DNA from: CAVZAB01 sp963773155
Lineage (GTDB): Bacteria; Pseudomonadota; Alphaproteobacteria; Rhizobiales; Beijerinckiaceae
Assembly: GCA_963773155.1 (NCBI GenBank)
Contig: CAVZAB010000010.1
Coordinates: 124,001-188,000, forward strand
Direction: 5' to 3'
Length of the DNA: 64,000 nt
The first letter of the stretch is position 1. Each line of letters begins with the position of its first letter. This document shows positions 1 to 8,548 of the stretch, piece by piece. The notes under the pieces are model-generated. The model saw only the letters and a list, made by a program, of their open reading frames with translations, was not told the DNA's origin and did not search any database. A program made the translations under genes and the position numbers.

Positions 1-156
1 GTGTCGAAGCCCGCCTGCCAACAGCGTCTTAAGTGAGCGCAGCGCCGCCCGGCACTCGCCAAACGAGGCCCGACGAGGCAGGGGCCAGACAACTGTCGGG
101 ACCTGTTTCTTCCAATCCGGTCGATTTTCATATCGGCAAGCGAAGCGGCCCCACTC

Positions 157-507
157 TCAATAGCCACAAACCTTCTTTTGCAACCTGTCATAACGAAGCA
201 TTGCCACATGTAAGTTCTGAGTTGACTTGCCGCGCAAGCATTGTGGATGACGCTGGTCCGACGCATATAGCCTCCACATACTATCGTGGTGTTTACGGCA
301 TGGGCCGCAGGCCTGCTTATCAGTTTCGTATGTTGTCGATCCTCCTAGTGCCCGATTGCATATTGCTTCGTCCGATTTAAACTGCGCATACAGTCGATCA
401 AGCTCATTTCTTTGAGCGCTCGTGCACTGAGCGGCTACCACGTCATCGGTAGTCGTCAGCGAAATGATCGTAACAACCGCGACGCACCGAACATTTTTGT
501 GTCTCAT
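157..507 (-). CDS. small exported cysteine-rich protein
   Basis: The predicted protein has 116 residues. An N-terminal hydrophobic stretch (about residues 8-26, ending VVAA) looks like a Sec signal peptide, followed by a mature part of about 90 residues with six cysteines. The ATG at 507 is preceded by GGAGG at seven bases, so I choose it over the TTG one codon upstream. No enzyme motif is visible. The spacing of the mature cysteines is C-x21-C-x16-C-x2-C-x19-C-x23-C, and the chain is otherwise predicted helical. That layout, and the opening CTSAQ, recall the six-cysteine elicitin fold of oomycetes, but the central spacings differ, so this is only a resemblance. It may be three disulfides in a periplasmic or secreted protein. 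Function unknown. It lies beside integrase genes in the island. Confidence 0.6.
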   Translation of the reverse strand: MRHKNVRCVAVVTIISLTTTDDVVAAQCTSAQRNELDRLYAQFKSDEAICNRALGGSTTYETDKQACGPCRKHHDSMWRLYASDQRHPQCLRGKSTQNLHVAMLRYDRLQKKVCGY

Positions 508-602
508 CAAAGTGCCTCCGCACAGAAAATCGTCGCAATCTGGGTGACGGACCTTGCGGCCTCAAACGCTTACCGACCTTATGCCGGGGCTATGCATGTT
601 GG

Positions 603-1298
603 TCAGGTCCATTGGTGGGCTGGTGTAGATGGGCACTCCAGATCCTTGAAGTAGCGGGCCCATTTATCCTTTGTTGCCAGCTTCGGCGCGACCTCCCGTG
701 CCCAACCGTCAACAATCGCTTCCCAAGTGAGGCCCTGTTGCGGCGCGCGAGTGTCGGGCCGGACATTGTGCCAGTCGCCGAAGCGCTGAGCGTTGCTGTC
801 GGGCGAATAATCGTCGTCGGCGTTCTGCCGAAGACGGGCTGCGGCGAGATCGACAGCCTTGGCAACTTGCTCGATGAGCCGGGTGCGGCTCTCGGCGTCG
901 ATGCTCAAGCCCTCACGAGCCAGCACCGCGTCGGCAAAACCGCCGAACCTTGTCTCGAGGCTCGCCTTGATCCTGTTCGCCTCACCTATCATCAGGCTCG
1001 CCATGCCGAGCCGGAGAGCCTGCGCCTTGGCGTTGGCCGATTGCACACGTTCCCACTTCTCGGCTGCGCCGGGGTTGTCCTCCAGCGCGGTTGTGAAGAG
1101 CGTGTAGACTTTGCCAGCGAGCGCAACAGCCTGTCGATGCGAAAGGCACTCTGGCGTCTGTCTGAAGCCCTCCCAGACCATACGCAGATGCGCGGCGACC
1201 TGGCGGTGCCGCTAGGCGGCGATGCCACGGTCCGCCGTGCGTAACGAGACCTTGAATTCGTTCGCCGTCTTGGAGACAACCTCACCATCCTGCCATGA
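603..1298 (-). pseudogene. remnant of a tyrosine integrase (DUF6538-type N-terminal half)
   Basis: Reading leftward, the frame gives the typical N-terminal and core-binding part of rhizobial DUF6538 integrases: a stretch KTANEFKVSLRTADRG, then LAGKVYTLFTTALEDNPG, then ETRFGGFADAVLAREGL and QNADDDYSPDSNAQRFGDW. The frame is interrupted by TAG at 1214-1212, has no recognisable start, and stops at 603 before the catalytic domain, so R-H-R-Y residues are absent. It is therefore a dead fragment of a site-specific recombinase. It lies head to head with the intact integrase at 1432, which suggests that two elements used this region in succession. The family assignment is from recall of the conserved N-terminal motifs. 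Confidence 0.75.
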
Positions 1299-1405
1299 CC
1301 GCCTGACCTTTGCAGAATTTGCAGAACCTTCAGCACTCTACTACGGTTTTAGCACTCAACCTGCCTTTCCTTGTCCACGTCTGTTCGCTCCAATCCGCAC
1401 CAAAG

Positions 1406-1428
1406 TGTGGGATTGAGTGTGGGATTGG
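1406..1428 (+). repeat. island-end direct repeat, left copy
   Basis: Two tandem TGTGGGATTG units 12 bases apart make a 23-base sequence that recurs, with one mismatch, at 16979-17001 in the same orientation. The left copy abuts the start codon of the intact integrase. The right copy lies 52 bases from the 3' end of tRNA-Leu. They may be attL/attR cores or arm-type integrase binding sites. Confidence 0.6.
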
Positions 1429-1431
1429 TGG

Positions 1432-2700
1432 ATGGGAAACCTCTCAGCTAGGTCGGTACAGACTGCGGCACCAGGGAGGCACGGCGACGGCGATGGTCTG
1501 TCTCTGATCGTCGGTAAGGCCAGAGGCTCTCGAAACTGGGTCTTGCGCTACCAGATCAAAGGCGTTCGCCGGGATATGGGCCTTGGACGTTATCCCGATG
1601 TGAACTTGGCCGATGCAAGAAGGGCCGCGCTACGGGCTCGCGGTCTTATCGCCCGAGGTATTGACCCGTTGCAGGAGCGGGTAGAAGCGAGAAAAACAGC
1701 ACGAGCGGTTCCGACCTTTGGCGAGATAGCCGCGCTGGTCATTGCCGATGCCCAGAAAAGGACTTCCAACTCAAAGGTCGCCTATCAGTGGCAGCGTCAC
1801 CTTGGCCCGGCCTATTCTGGCCCATTGCTCGAACGACCGGTCAACGAAATTACCACGCTGGACGTGGCCGCCGTCTTGCGGCCCGTATGGCGAAGGAAGC
1901 CCGAGGTTGCTCGAAAACTTCATCCCGCGATCCGCCGTGTCTTTGAATATGCCCGGATCAGGCTGCGCGACGAGTATAGCGTCGCAATGCCGGACAATCC
2001 GGCCCGCTGGGACGATCTGAAGGCTATGGGATTCGAGGCTCCGTCCCAGCTGTCCCGCGGCCGCCATCCTTCGTTACCCTATCAGCAAATGCCGGCATTT
2101 ATTGCCGCACTGCGGGACAGGGATGCCATGGCCGCTCGGATGCTGGAATTTCTGATCCTGACGAACGTCCGAACGGGCGCAGTGCTGGCTGCGACATGGG
2201 ATGAATTTGACCTCGACGCCGCTGTCTGGAAGGTACCGCTCGCCAATTTGAAGGACAAGAAGCACCGCAAAGAGGCTTTCCGTGTCCCGTTGTCGGCGCG
2301 TGCACTGGATATTTTGAGGGAATTGCAGCCGGCGAAGATCTCTCGGTGGGTATTTCCCGGATACCACGGCAAGCGGTTATCCAACATGGCCATGCTGACG
2401 CTGCTCAGGAGAATGAATAGCGAGGACCAGAAATGGCTGGACCCGACGTCCGGCAAAGCAATCGTTCCGCATGGCTTCAGGGCGGCGTTCAGGACATGGT
2501 GCGAAGAAATCGCTCATTTCCCGCATTCTGTTGTCGAAGAGGCGATGGGCCATGTCGTCGGCACGGCGGTCGAGCGGGCCTACAGACGAACCGACGTCTT
2601 AGAACAGCGCCGCGCTTTAATGGTCGCATGGGCGGCCCATTGCGAACCGAAGGGCGACAACATCATCAATTTCAAGAAACCGGGCGGTGGCGCTGCCTGA
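1432..2700 (+). CDS. P4-type tyrosine integrase of the genomic island
   Basis: The protein has 422 residues, normal for phage P4/CP4-57-type island integrases. It would cut and rejoin DNA between an att site and the chromosome. The N-terminal DUF4102-like arm-binding region (about 1-90) contains VLRYQIKGVRRDMGLGRYP. A core-binding domain follows, then the catalytic domain with R247 (LTNVRTG), a lysine-rich beta-hairpin near 273-280, H347-x-x-R350 (HGFR), H374 (MGH) and Y384 (AYRR). All catalytic residues are present, so it may be active. GTG at 1417 is also in frame, but ATG 1432 lies closer to the usual family start. No strong ribosome site precedes either. The 23-bp repeat at 1406 lies directly upstream, consistent with an Int-binding region. 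Confidence 0.9.
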   Translation: MGNLSARSVQTAAPGRHGDGDGLSLIVGKARGSRNWVLRYQIKGVRRDMGLGRYPDVNLADARRAALRARGLIARGIDPLQERVEARKTARAVPTFGEIAALVIADAQKRTSNSKVAYQWQRHLGPAYSGPLLERPVNEITTLDVAAVLRPVWRRKPEVARKLHPAIRRVFEYARIRLRDEYSVAMPDNPARWDDLKAMGFEAPSQLSRGRHPSLPYQQMPAFIAALRDRDAMAARMLEFLILTNVRTGAVLAATWDEFDLDAAVWKVPLANLKDKKHRKEAFRVPLSARALDILRELQPAKISRWVFPGYHGKRLSNMAMLTLLRRMNSEDQKWLDPTSGKAIVPHGFRAAFRTWCEEIAHFPHSVVEEAMGHVVGTAVERAYRRTDVLEQRRALMVAWAAHCEPKGDNIINFKKPGGGAA

Positions 2701-2706
2701 CGAGAC

Positions 2707-2764
2707 GCGCGTGAGCTAGACCGACGGGCCGAAAGCGGGATCGCACCTCCCGTTGCTCACGCGC
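2707..2764 (+). terminator. inverted repeat after the integrase
   Basis: GCGCGTGAGC at 2707-2716 pairs perfectly with GCTCACGCGC at 2755-2764. The loop is 38 bases and can itself fold. It starts seven bases after the integrase stop. There is no U-tract, so termination is only inferred. Confidence 0.35.
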
Positions 2765-2790
2765 TACGTGGTGCGAGCGAGGTGCGCGCG

Positions 2791-3401
2791 ATGGATGACG
2801 GACGATGGACGCTTCCGCAGACGCTGACTTGGATCATTTATCGCGACCGTGATCGTGTTCACGGCGTCCGTGAGAAGAAGTTGCCAGCCTCTTGTATGGA
2901 CGTCCTAAACGAAGCAACCGTGAAGCCGACGAGGACGAGGAAAAATCGCAACGTTGCTTCGCGGCTCGCGAGGAATTGATGGATAAACTGAAAAGCGGAC
3001 AAGTCTCGGCATATGGCGTTGCGCTGGGCGAGCGCTCACACGGGTCAATTCCTCAACTGGCTTGGGAAACGATAGCCACGCTCTTTCATTTTGATGACAT
3101 TGTTGGCTGCCTTGATGTTGGACACGAAGGCAATACTCTCTATCGCAATGTCATGGTCGATGCAGAGGCAATACTAAATTTGTGGCCGCCACACCGAGCA
3201 GCTAAATCCTCGCCGGATCTTGCGCAAATTTTCAAAGAAACGCGCAAGTCGCTAGGAAGAGACCTGACCCAACGCGAGGCCGAAAAAATTGCGTCGGATA
3301 GCAACGCGTTCGAAAACCAAAAGCAAGTTCGAAAGGTCTTGACACGCATACAGGGTGAAAAAAGACCAGGTCCTCACGGACCGAGACGTTCGCAGCAATA
3401 A
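2791..3401 (+). pseudogene. frameshifted hypothetical protein of genomic islands
   Basis: From ATG 2791 the frame reads DGRWTLPQTLTWIIYRDRDRV, which resembles the opening of a family of island proteins. That frame ends at 2979. The continuation, AAREELMDKLKSGQVSAYG and then IPQLAWETI, lies in another frame and runs to TAA at 3401. The two fit as one protein of roughly 200 residues broken by an indel near 2930-2950, around a run of five A bases (GAGGAAAAATCG). Such proteins have no known catalytic motif, and I cannot give a function. A perfect hairpin starts at the stop codon (3400-3425). The homology is from recall, so a single intact shorter gene in the second frame, from about 2892, is the alternative. 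Confidence 0.5.
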
Positions 3402-3425
3402 TTGCGTCAGCAGCCTGACGCAATT
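3400..3425 (+). terminator. hairpin at the end of the preceding gene
   Basis: AATTGCGTCAG (3400-3410) pairs perfectly with CTGACGCAATT (3415-3425) around a four-base loop. It overlaps the stop codon of the upstream reading frame. It lacks a U-run. Confidence 0.5.
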
Positions 3426-3500
3426 CGACGGGAATACACATTTCGACAAACGCGCATTTGCGTGATCAATAAAGGACCATCCCGCAACTAGGAGATGGTC

Positions 3501-3707
3501 ATGCCTGAAGAAACTGAAACCGAAACGCCGATGATGCTCTATGCTCGGGCGCACCGTGTCAAGTCGTTTTGCCGCGATGTTGAAATAAGTCCAAGCACCT
3601 TCTGGAAATATGTCGGCCTTGGAAAAATTAAAGTTATCCGCGTTGGCGGGCGCGTCCTAGTCCCACACGCTGAGGCACTCCGGATCGCGTCTGAGGGCAT
3701 TCAGTGA
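3501..3707 (+). CDS. small helix-turn-helix protein, excisionase-like
   Basis: This is a 68-residue basic protein with a winged-helix/MerR-like DNA-binding pattern: VKSFCRDVEISPSTFWKY, then GKIKVIRVGGRVLVPHAEA. This is the form of island excisionases and AlpA-like regulators, which bind att or promoter DNA. The start is ATG 3501 with GGAG six bases upstream. The stop codon overlaps the GTG start of the next gene (3704), so the two are translationally coupled. The position between the integrase and a primase-like gene is typical of integrative elements. Excision or regulation is inferred from type and place only. Confidence 0.7.
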   Translation: MPEETETETPMMLYARAHRVKSFCRDVEISPSTFWKYVGLGKIKVIRVGGRVLVPHAEALRIASEGIQ

Positions 3708-4607
3708 CCGGCGATCACGCCCATTATGGCGCAACGAACGGCGACGACGAAATCGAAGCCGCCGATTCGCCCGAAGAAATTTTCGATCCTCTCGACGGAT
3801 TGGTCGAAAAAACCGAGAGCGATCCCGGCGCTCCTTTTAAACCCGAAATTGTAAATTGGCTTGCGGCGGTGAAGAAGAACGACCGGGCCGCGTTCGAGGC
3901 GCTGCGTGCGCAGTTGAAGAAGGCCGGCTGCCGGGTGACGGCGCACGCTGGCCGCGATGAACAGGTCGCGGTCCTCGCGCGGCAGCGCACGCAGCGGCGC
4001 GGTATTCGGGTCGAGCAACGAGCGCAGGATCGAGGAAAACGTTGACTTGGCCGATCCCTCGGCAAAGCGTGTCCGATATCCAGGCGGGCAGGCCTGACAC
4101 ATTATCGAAGCTGCATTTGAAATGGAACGTCCGCGCATCCTCGGCGTGCTTCTCGATGCGGTGGTCAAAGGATTGAAGCGCCTGCCGGATACCCATCTTG
4201 AGAAGCTTCCGCGCATGGCGGATTTCGCATTGTTTGCGACGGCATGCGAGACGGCCTTGTGGCCCGCCGGCACTTTCATGTCTGCATACTGCAGCAATCG
4301 TGATGCGACTGTCGAAGACGTTATCGATGCCGATCCGGTTGCCGCGGCCGTGCGCTCGTTGATGGCAGGGACGGTGCGGACGGTGTGGACGGGAACTGCA
4401 ACGGATCTTCTGGGCACCCTTGGAGAAATAGCTGGTGAGCGCGCCGCCAAGTCCAAGAGCTGGCCTGATAACGCTCGCGTGCTGTCGGGCCGGCTTAGAC
4501 GGGCGGCAACCTTCCTGCGTAAGCTCGGTATGGAGATTTGCTTCGGGCGTGAGGGACGGGCACGGACCCGTATTATCACCATCACCAACCATTTTGGCGC
4601 CAGATAA
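3704..4607 (+). pseudogene. scrambled island primase/helicase-like ATPase
   Basis: The plus strand begins at GTG 3704 with the N-terminal part of a family of large island ATPases (ending FEALRAQLKKAGCRVTA, to about 3943). The plus strand resumes at about 4110 with the C-terminal part (ERPRILGVLLDAVVKG through LSGRLRRAATFLRKLGMEI, to 4607). Between them, two blocks that belong inside the protein lie on the minus strand. The first is the P-loop block EGSAKSTFSSILRSLLDP to DRDLFIAA at 4057-3947. The second is FDNVSGLPAWISDTLCR at 4109-4059. They abut with almost no spare bases. About 200 residues before the P-loop and about 65 before the C-terminal part are missing. The gene cannot make a working ATPase. 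The intact relatives are likely replication proteins of integrative elements. The family is known to me only by its motifs. Confidence 0.7.
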
Positions 4608-4861
4608 CGACGGGATAGGACCGTCCACACCGTCCGCATCGTCCGCGCCCACGCCAAAAACGAATTCTGCCAATGGCTTCGTGCCTCCGTCTCTGCGGAC
4701 GGTAGTCGACGATGCGGACGGTAGCGGTAATGGCAACGCTCCAACCGTCCGCGCCAACCCGTTGAAAACCAACAGCGGGAACGGTGCGGACGGTGCGGAC
4801 GCAAATTGCGCTCATCAATCCGGACCAGAAAAAACTGGCGAACCGCTCTGGAGGACGCGGT

Positions 4862-5346
4862 ATGAGCGCGGCCGAAGCCATCACGGCGGCACGGTCGGCT
4901 GGGATACGCATTCAGGTCGAGGGCGACGACCTCGTATTGGAGGCGGCTGCGCCACCACCGCCTGCCGTACTTGACCTTCTGTCGCGTCATAAGGCCGGGA
5001 TCCTTGCCTTGTTACGACCGGTCAAGGACAGCTGGTCTAGTGAAGACTGGGGGCGGACGGCGGCTTGCCGCGGGCCCAGGCTGAGGCCTGCGCCCTTGCT
5101 TGCTGTGTCGCCGAATGGTTGAACCGCAACCCTGTGATTTCGCCGCCCGGACGCTGCCTGGCCTGCGCCGGCGACGAGTGTACCGGCGACCCGCTCCTGC
5201 CCTTTGGCGTCGAAAGCACCGGCCATGCATGGATTCATTCGCAATGCTGGCCTGAGTGGTTTGCTGGGCGCAGAGCCCAAGCGACCGCGGCTCTGGCAGC
5301 GATGGGTGTCGTTTCAACGTGCCGACAAGGAGAAGCCGATGACTGA
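4862..5346 (+). pseudogene. frameshifted island protein with TubC-type N-terminal region
   Basis: From ATG 4862 the frame reads SAAEAITAARSAGIRIQVEG and LLSRHKAGILALLRP, the small alpha/beta docking fold seen in TubC-like N-terminal domains and common in island hypotheticals. After SSEDW (about 5050) the continuation shifts frame, to GGLPRAQAEACALACCVAEW and a cysteine pattern (CLACAGDEC, then CWPEWF) ending at 5346. Relatives have about 15 more residues at the junction, so a small deletion caused the shift. The 3' end overlaps the start of the next regulator gene. Function unknown. Confidence 0.55.
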
Positions 5347-5602
5347 GTTTCGATTAGTATCCGGACGCCAGCTTAAAGCCGCTAGGGCGTTGGCGGGCCT
5401 TTCGCAGAGGGAGTTGTCGCTGGCCTGCAACCTCAACCCAAAGGCATGCCGTTATTGGGAGGGTAAGGGTGATAGGCCGCCAACCAACGTTGCCTGGACG
5501 CTGAACCGGATCGAACAAACCTTGGAAAAGTACGGCGTCACTGTCTTTGACAAGCCAACGCCTGGCGCGCGATTGAGCGACGATCATGCCCGTAGGGCCT
5601 AA
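5339..5602 (+). CDS. XRE-family transcriptional regulator
   Basis: This is an 87-residue helix-turn-helix protein: LKAARALAGLSQRELSLAC followed by KACRYWEGKGDRPP is the Cro/CI-type HTH_3 fold at about residues 10-65. ATG 5339 is preceded by AAGGAG at six bases. It overlaps the end of the upstream broken gene by eight bases. Proteins of this kind regulate element maintenance or transfer. The target is not visible here. Confidence 0.8.
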   Translation: MTEFRLVSGRQLKAARALAGLSQRELSLACNLNPKACRYWEGKGDRPPTNVAWTLNRIEQTLEKYGVTVFDKPTPGARLSDDHARRA

Positions 5603-5622
5603 ATTTTGCTGAGAGGAAAATT

Positions 5623-6161
5623 ATGCCCAGAGGGATCGTTGAACGTACTTCGCCGATTGATGTCAATACGTTAGCTCGCGCGGGAGCGTTCAAAGCGGAA
5701 ATGCATTTTCCATTCCTCGGACTACAAACACAGCGCTATCTGGTGCGGTATCGGCCGGATAACGCGCCTCGCGACAGACCGCCGCAACGCATTCGGGTTT
5801 CATGGACAAAATGTCGATTTGGCGGCCTACGTCCTTGGTTCGAGTGCCCGTATTGTGCGGCATGCGCTCAGGAAAGCTTTATCCGATATGTCCTGAGCTA
5901 TGCCTGCCGAAAATGCTGCAATCTCGGCTACCAGTCTCAGAACATGGGCCGAAAGCGCCGAGTGTACACAAAGGCCAACGCCTTCGTCGCCTGCTAGGTG
6001 ATGAAGGACGTCCCGGCGTTGATCCGTTACCTGTTCGGCTAAGAGGTCGGCATCGAAAAACACATGCGCGGCGCTGTGCCCGACTTGAGGCGGTCGAAAG
6101 GGAATTGCGAGGCCCTAAAACTTACAAGCCGAGAACGAGACGCGAGAGACATTATGCCTAG
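5623..6161 (+). pseudogene. frameshifted zinc-ribbon island protein
   Basis: The frame from ATG 5623 encodes an N-terminal beta-rich part, then a zinc-ribbon pattern: WTKCRFGGLRPWFECPYC and a second pair ACRKCC. It stops at TAG 5995-5997. The next frame continues at once with LLGDEGRPGVDPLPVRLRGR to LEAVERELRGPKTYKP, ending at TAG 6159-6161, so one base has been lost or gained near 5990. Zinc-ribbon proteins of this type recur in rhizobial islands, and their role is unknown. The final stop codon lies in a palindrome into which the IS630 element has inserted. Confidence 0.5.
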
Positions 6162-6183
6162 CTAGAGCAGATTCCGTTCGAGT

Positions 6184-6670
6184 TTACGCGTAGCCTGCAT
6201 GCCGGATAAAATTGATGCATTCTTGTTCGCTAACGGATCTGAGGAGTCTCCGGATTCTACGCCAGAGTCCCGGGGATTGTTCGCTCTGCCGCCTTTCGTA
6301 AGAGAGCCTTGATTTTGCTGAAGACTTGCTCGATTGGGTTGAAGTCTGGTGAATACGGCGGCAAATAAAGTGCGGTCGCATTCACGGCCTCGATTGCCTC
6401 GATCACCCCGGGCACCTTGTGGGCCGGAAGGTTATCCATGATGACGATATCATCGCGACTAAGCGTCGGCGCCAGAAATTGTTCGACATATGCGAGGAAC
6501 GTAGTTCCATTCATCGAACCATCTAACACCAGAGGAGCGACAATACCCTTGTTTCGCAGACCAGCCACCAAAGTCATGGTTTTCCAGTGCCCGTGCGGAG
6601 TGGAGCCAATCAACCGGTCACCGCGCAAGCAGCGACCCCTTGGTCTTACCATGTTTGTGCTGGTAGCCGG
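6184..6670 (-). pseudogene. IS630 transposase, 3' part (after the intron)
   Basis: This is the continuation of the transposase after the intron: ATSTNMVRPRGRCLRGDRLI, GHWKTMTLVAGLRN, then VIMDNLPAHKVPGV (second catalytic Asp) and LPPYSPDFNPIEQVFSKIK (catalytic Glu). That is the DDE core of IS630/Tc1 enzymes. Near 6270 one extra base in a C/G run (ATCCCCGGG) shifts the frame. The true C-terminus WRRIRRLLRSVSEQEC...HAGYA continues out of frame to 6184. The enzyme is therefore damaged even if the intron splices. Confidence 0.8.
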
Positions 6671-8548
6671 GTGAGTAGGCCGGAGGGATTTCACCCCCAG
6701 CCTCTCGCAGAACGGTGCGTGAACCTCTCGATTCACACCGCTCCCATCAGGCGAACGTGGTCGTTCCGAACAACTGCCAGTGTACGAATAGCTCCACATT
6801 GTCCCGAGCCAGCTTACGCAAGAACTGCGAAGCACGGGTTTTGTGGAACCGGAAGCGCTTGTACTTTCGCATAATCCAGGCCTTCAGCTTCTGATTGACA
6901 TAATCGACCAGAGAGAACAGCGCGGAACGACTGAACCGGCCGTAATAACCGATCCACCCCCGGAGGAGCGGATTGATCTGTTGGGCGATCTCAGCCAGCG
7001 TCCCCGAAGTTTGCCGGGGAATGTGCAAGCTCCGGATCGTGGACCGCATGGACCTCAGAGCTGTCGGACTGACAGCCGGGGTGTATCCGCAGAAGAGTTC
7101 CGTCCTCTGTGACGTCACCACCCGCCGCGGCCTGAACTGATATCCGAGAAAGTCAAACTTGACGTTCGGATACGTCCGCCGGCGTCTGTTGTCCTTGCAA
7201 TAGACGATCTTCGTCTTTGTCGGGTGCATCTGAAGTCCGCACGCCTCCAGCCTTGCTTGAAGCTCCGCCCCAATGGCCTCTGCCTCTTGCTCGGTCCGGC
7301 AGTGCACCAGTCCGTCGTCAGCATACCGACACCAAGGGAGGTCGGGATGTGTCCGCGCCATCCAGAGATCAAACGTATAGTGCAGGAACAGATTGGCCAG
7401 TATTGGGCTGATCACGCCCCCTTGCGGGGTTCCTTGTGACCGCTCAATTAGCTCCCCGTCCTTTTCCATTGACGCCGTCAGCCATCTTTCGATGTAGAGC
7501 AACGCCCATTTGCATTGCACGTGTCGCCTGACCGCTTTCAGCAGAAGATCATGCGGAAGATTGTCAAACAGCCCTTTGATGTCGAACTCTAGGACCCAGT
7601 CATATTTCCAGCACCGCTGACGCGTGACGCTCACGGCGTCCAGAGCCGATTTTCTCGGCCTGTAACCGTAAGAGTCCGGCAGGAAGATGGGTTCCAGTTC
7701 CGGCTCAATCATCCGTTTGACCACCATCTGCGCGATCCGATCGCTGATAGTGGGCACACCTAAAATCCTTTCGCCGCCCGTCTTCTTTGGAATGGAGACG
7801 GCACGCACCGGAGGTGGAAAGTAGGTCCCTGAGGACATGCGATTCCAGATTTTGTAGAGATTTCTCGCAAGATCTGTCTCGAATATCTCCAAGGTCTGTC
7901 CGTCCACTCCGGCTGCACCGCGATTGGATTTGACCGCCTTGTATGCTTCGTACACTTGCCGCTTCTCAATTAAGAACGGCTTGTTTGTCGCACCGTTCGA
8001 AGTCATCCTGTTCCCAGTTGGTTCAAGAGTACGACTACCTGACCCGACCCCTTTGCTCCGACCCCATTACAGGGCCCTCAACGCTCGTACGGATCGGTCC
8101 GCCCCAGTCTCTTGCATCGGTACTCTCGCCTCACGGTTGGCGCCGCTTGCGCTTCTCCCTTGGCATCAAGAGCCTGGTTCCTGCAGTTCCACGCGAAAGC
8201 CTGTGTCCGACTCACGCCCCCTCTACGCCGATCGCCGCCCACCCCGTCATCAGGCATCTGGCGGACTTGTCCCAGGATGACGAGACGATCCTGGTTTTGA
8301 CGACCCTTAGATTTATAACGACGCGTCATCGGAGGGTTCACTTTCGTTCGTCTTTCGGACACTCACCTGCTCGGATTGATCCGAACTTTTGATCCGACGC
8401 TCACCACCACGGCACTTTACCGCAGCAGCTCGGACTGGTTTGAGACCCGCTCCTGAAAGCCGATCTCGGGGGGCCCGCCCCCATCTTTCCCGCAGCTTTA
8501 CGAACGGTTTTGGTTCATGCCGAACTCCTTCCGTGCTCTGCAGCACAC
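6671..8548 (-). mobile_element. RmInt1-like group II intron
   Basis: The intron is about 1,878 nt, close to RmInt1 (1,884 nt, from recall). The 5' end reads GTGTG (8548-8544). Domain V is at 6743-6710: it starts GAGCGGTGTG, has a GAGA-type loop region and closes with CACCGTTC, and carries the catalytic AGC. Domain VI with CCTACTCAC follows, so the 3' end is at about 6671 (plus or minus two bases). Removing it rejoins transposase codons as ...FIDE-T-ATSTNM..., the sequence expected in IS630 enzymes. RmInt1 itself homes to an IS630-family element, so family and target agree. It encodes its own reverse transcriptase in the same orientation. Confidence 0.85.
6747..8006 (-). CDS. ltrA: group II intron reverse transcriptase/maturase
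   Basis: The protein has 419 residues, the size of the RmInt1 protein. Fingers-palm motifs are clear: SNRGAAGVDGQTLE (about 27-40), FDIKGLFDN (141-149), QGTPQGGVISPILAN (190-204) and the catalytic YADD at 228-231. The maturase X domain lies in the last 120 residues (INPLLRGWIGYYGRF). No HNH endonuclease domain follows, as in class D (RmInt1-type) introns, which home through replication-fork primers. The enzyme assists splicing and copies the intron into DNA. The reading frame is open throughout, so it may be active. The stop codon lies four bases before domain V. Confidence 0.95.
   Translation of the reverse strand: MTSNGATNKPFLIEKRQVYEAYKAVKSNRGAAGVDGQTLEIFETDLARNLYKIWNRMSSGTYFPPPVRAVSIPKKTGGERILGVPTISDRIAQMVVKRMIEPELEPIFLPDSYGYRPRKSALDAVSVTRQRCWKYDWVLEFDIKGLFDNLPHDLLLKAVRRHVQCKWALLYIERWLTASMEKDGELIERSQGTPQGGVISPILANLFLHYTFDLWMARTHPDLPWCRYADDGLVHCRTEQEAEAIGAELQARLEACGLQMHPTKTKIVYCKDNRRRRTYPNVKFDFLGYQFRPRRVVTSQRTELFCGYTPAVSPTALRSMRSTIRSLHIPRQTSGTLAEIAQQINPLLRGWIGYYGRFSRSALFSLVDYVNQKLKAWIMRKYKRFRFHKTRASQFLRKLARDNVELFVHWQLFGTTTFA

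Noticed and set aside
1381..1403. TTCGCTCC...GCACCA before the integrase, resembling a tRNA 3' end (attL)
   Set aside because: No cloverleaf can be formed upstream, and it does not match the 3' end of tRNA-Leu in the orientation required for a direct repeat.
3701..4990. A 429-codon open frame on the minus strand across the primase region
   Set aside because: Only the stretch around 4057-3947 matches a family. The rest is the antisense of plus-strand coding blocks and has no ribosome site. It is a by-product of the inverted block, not a gene.
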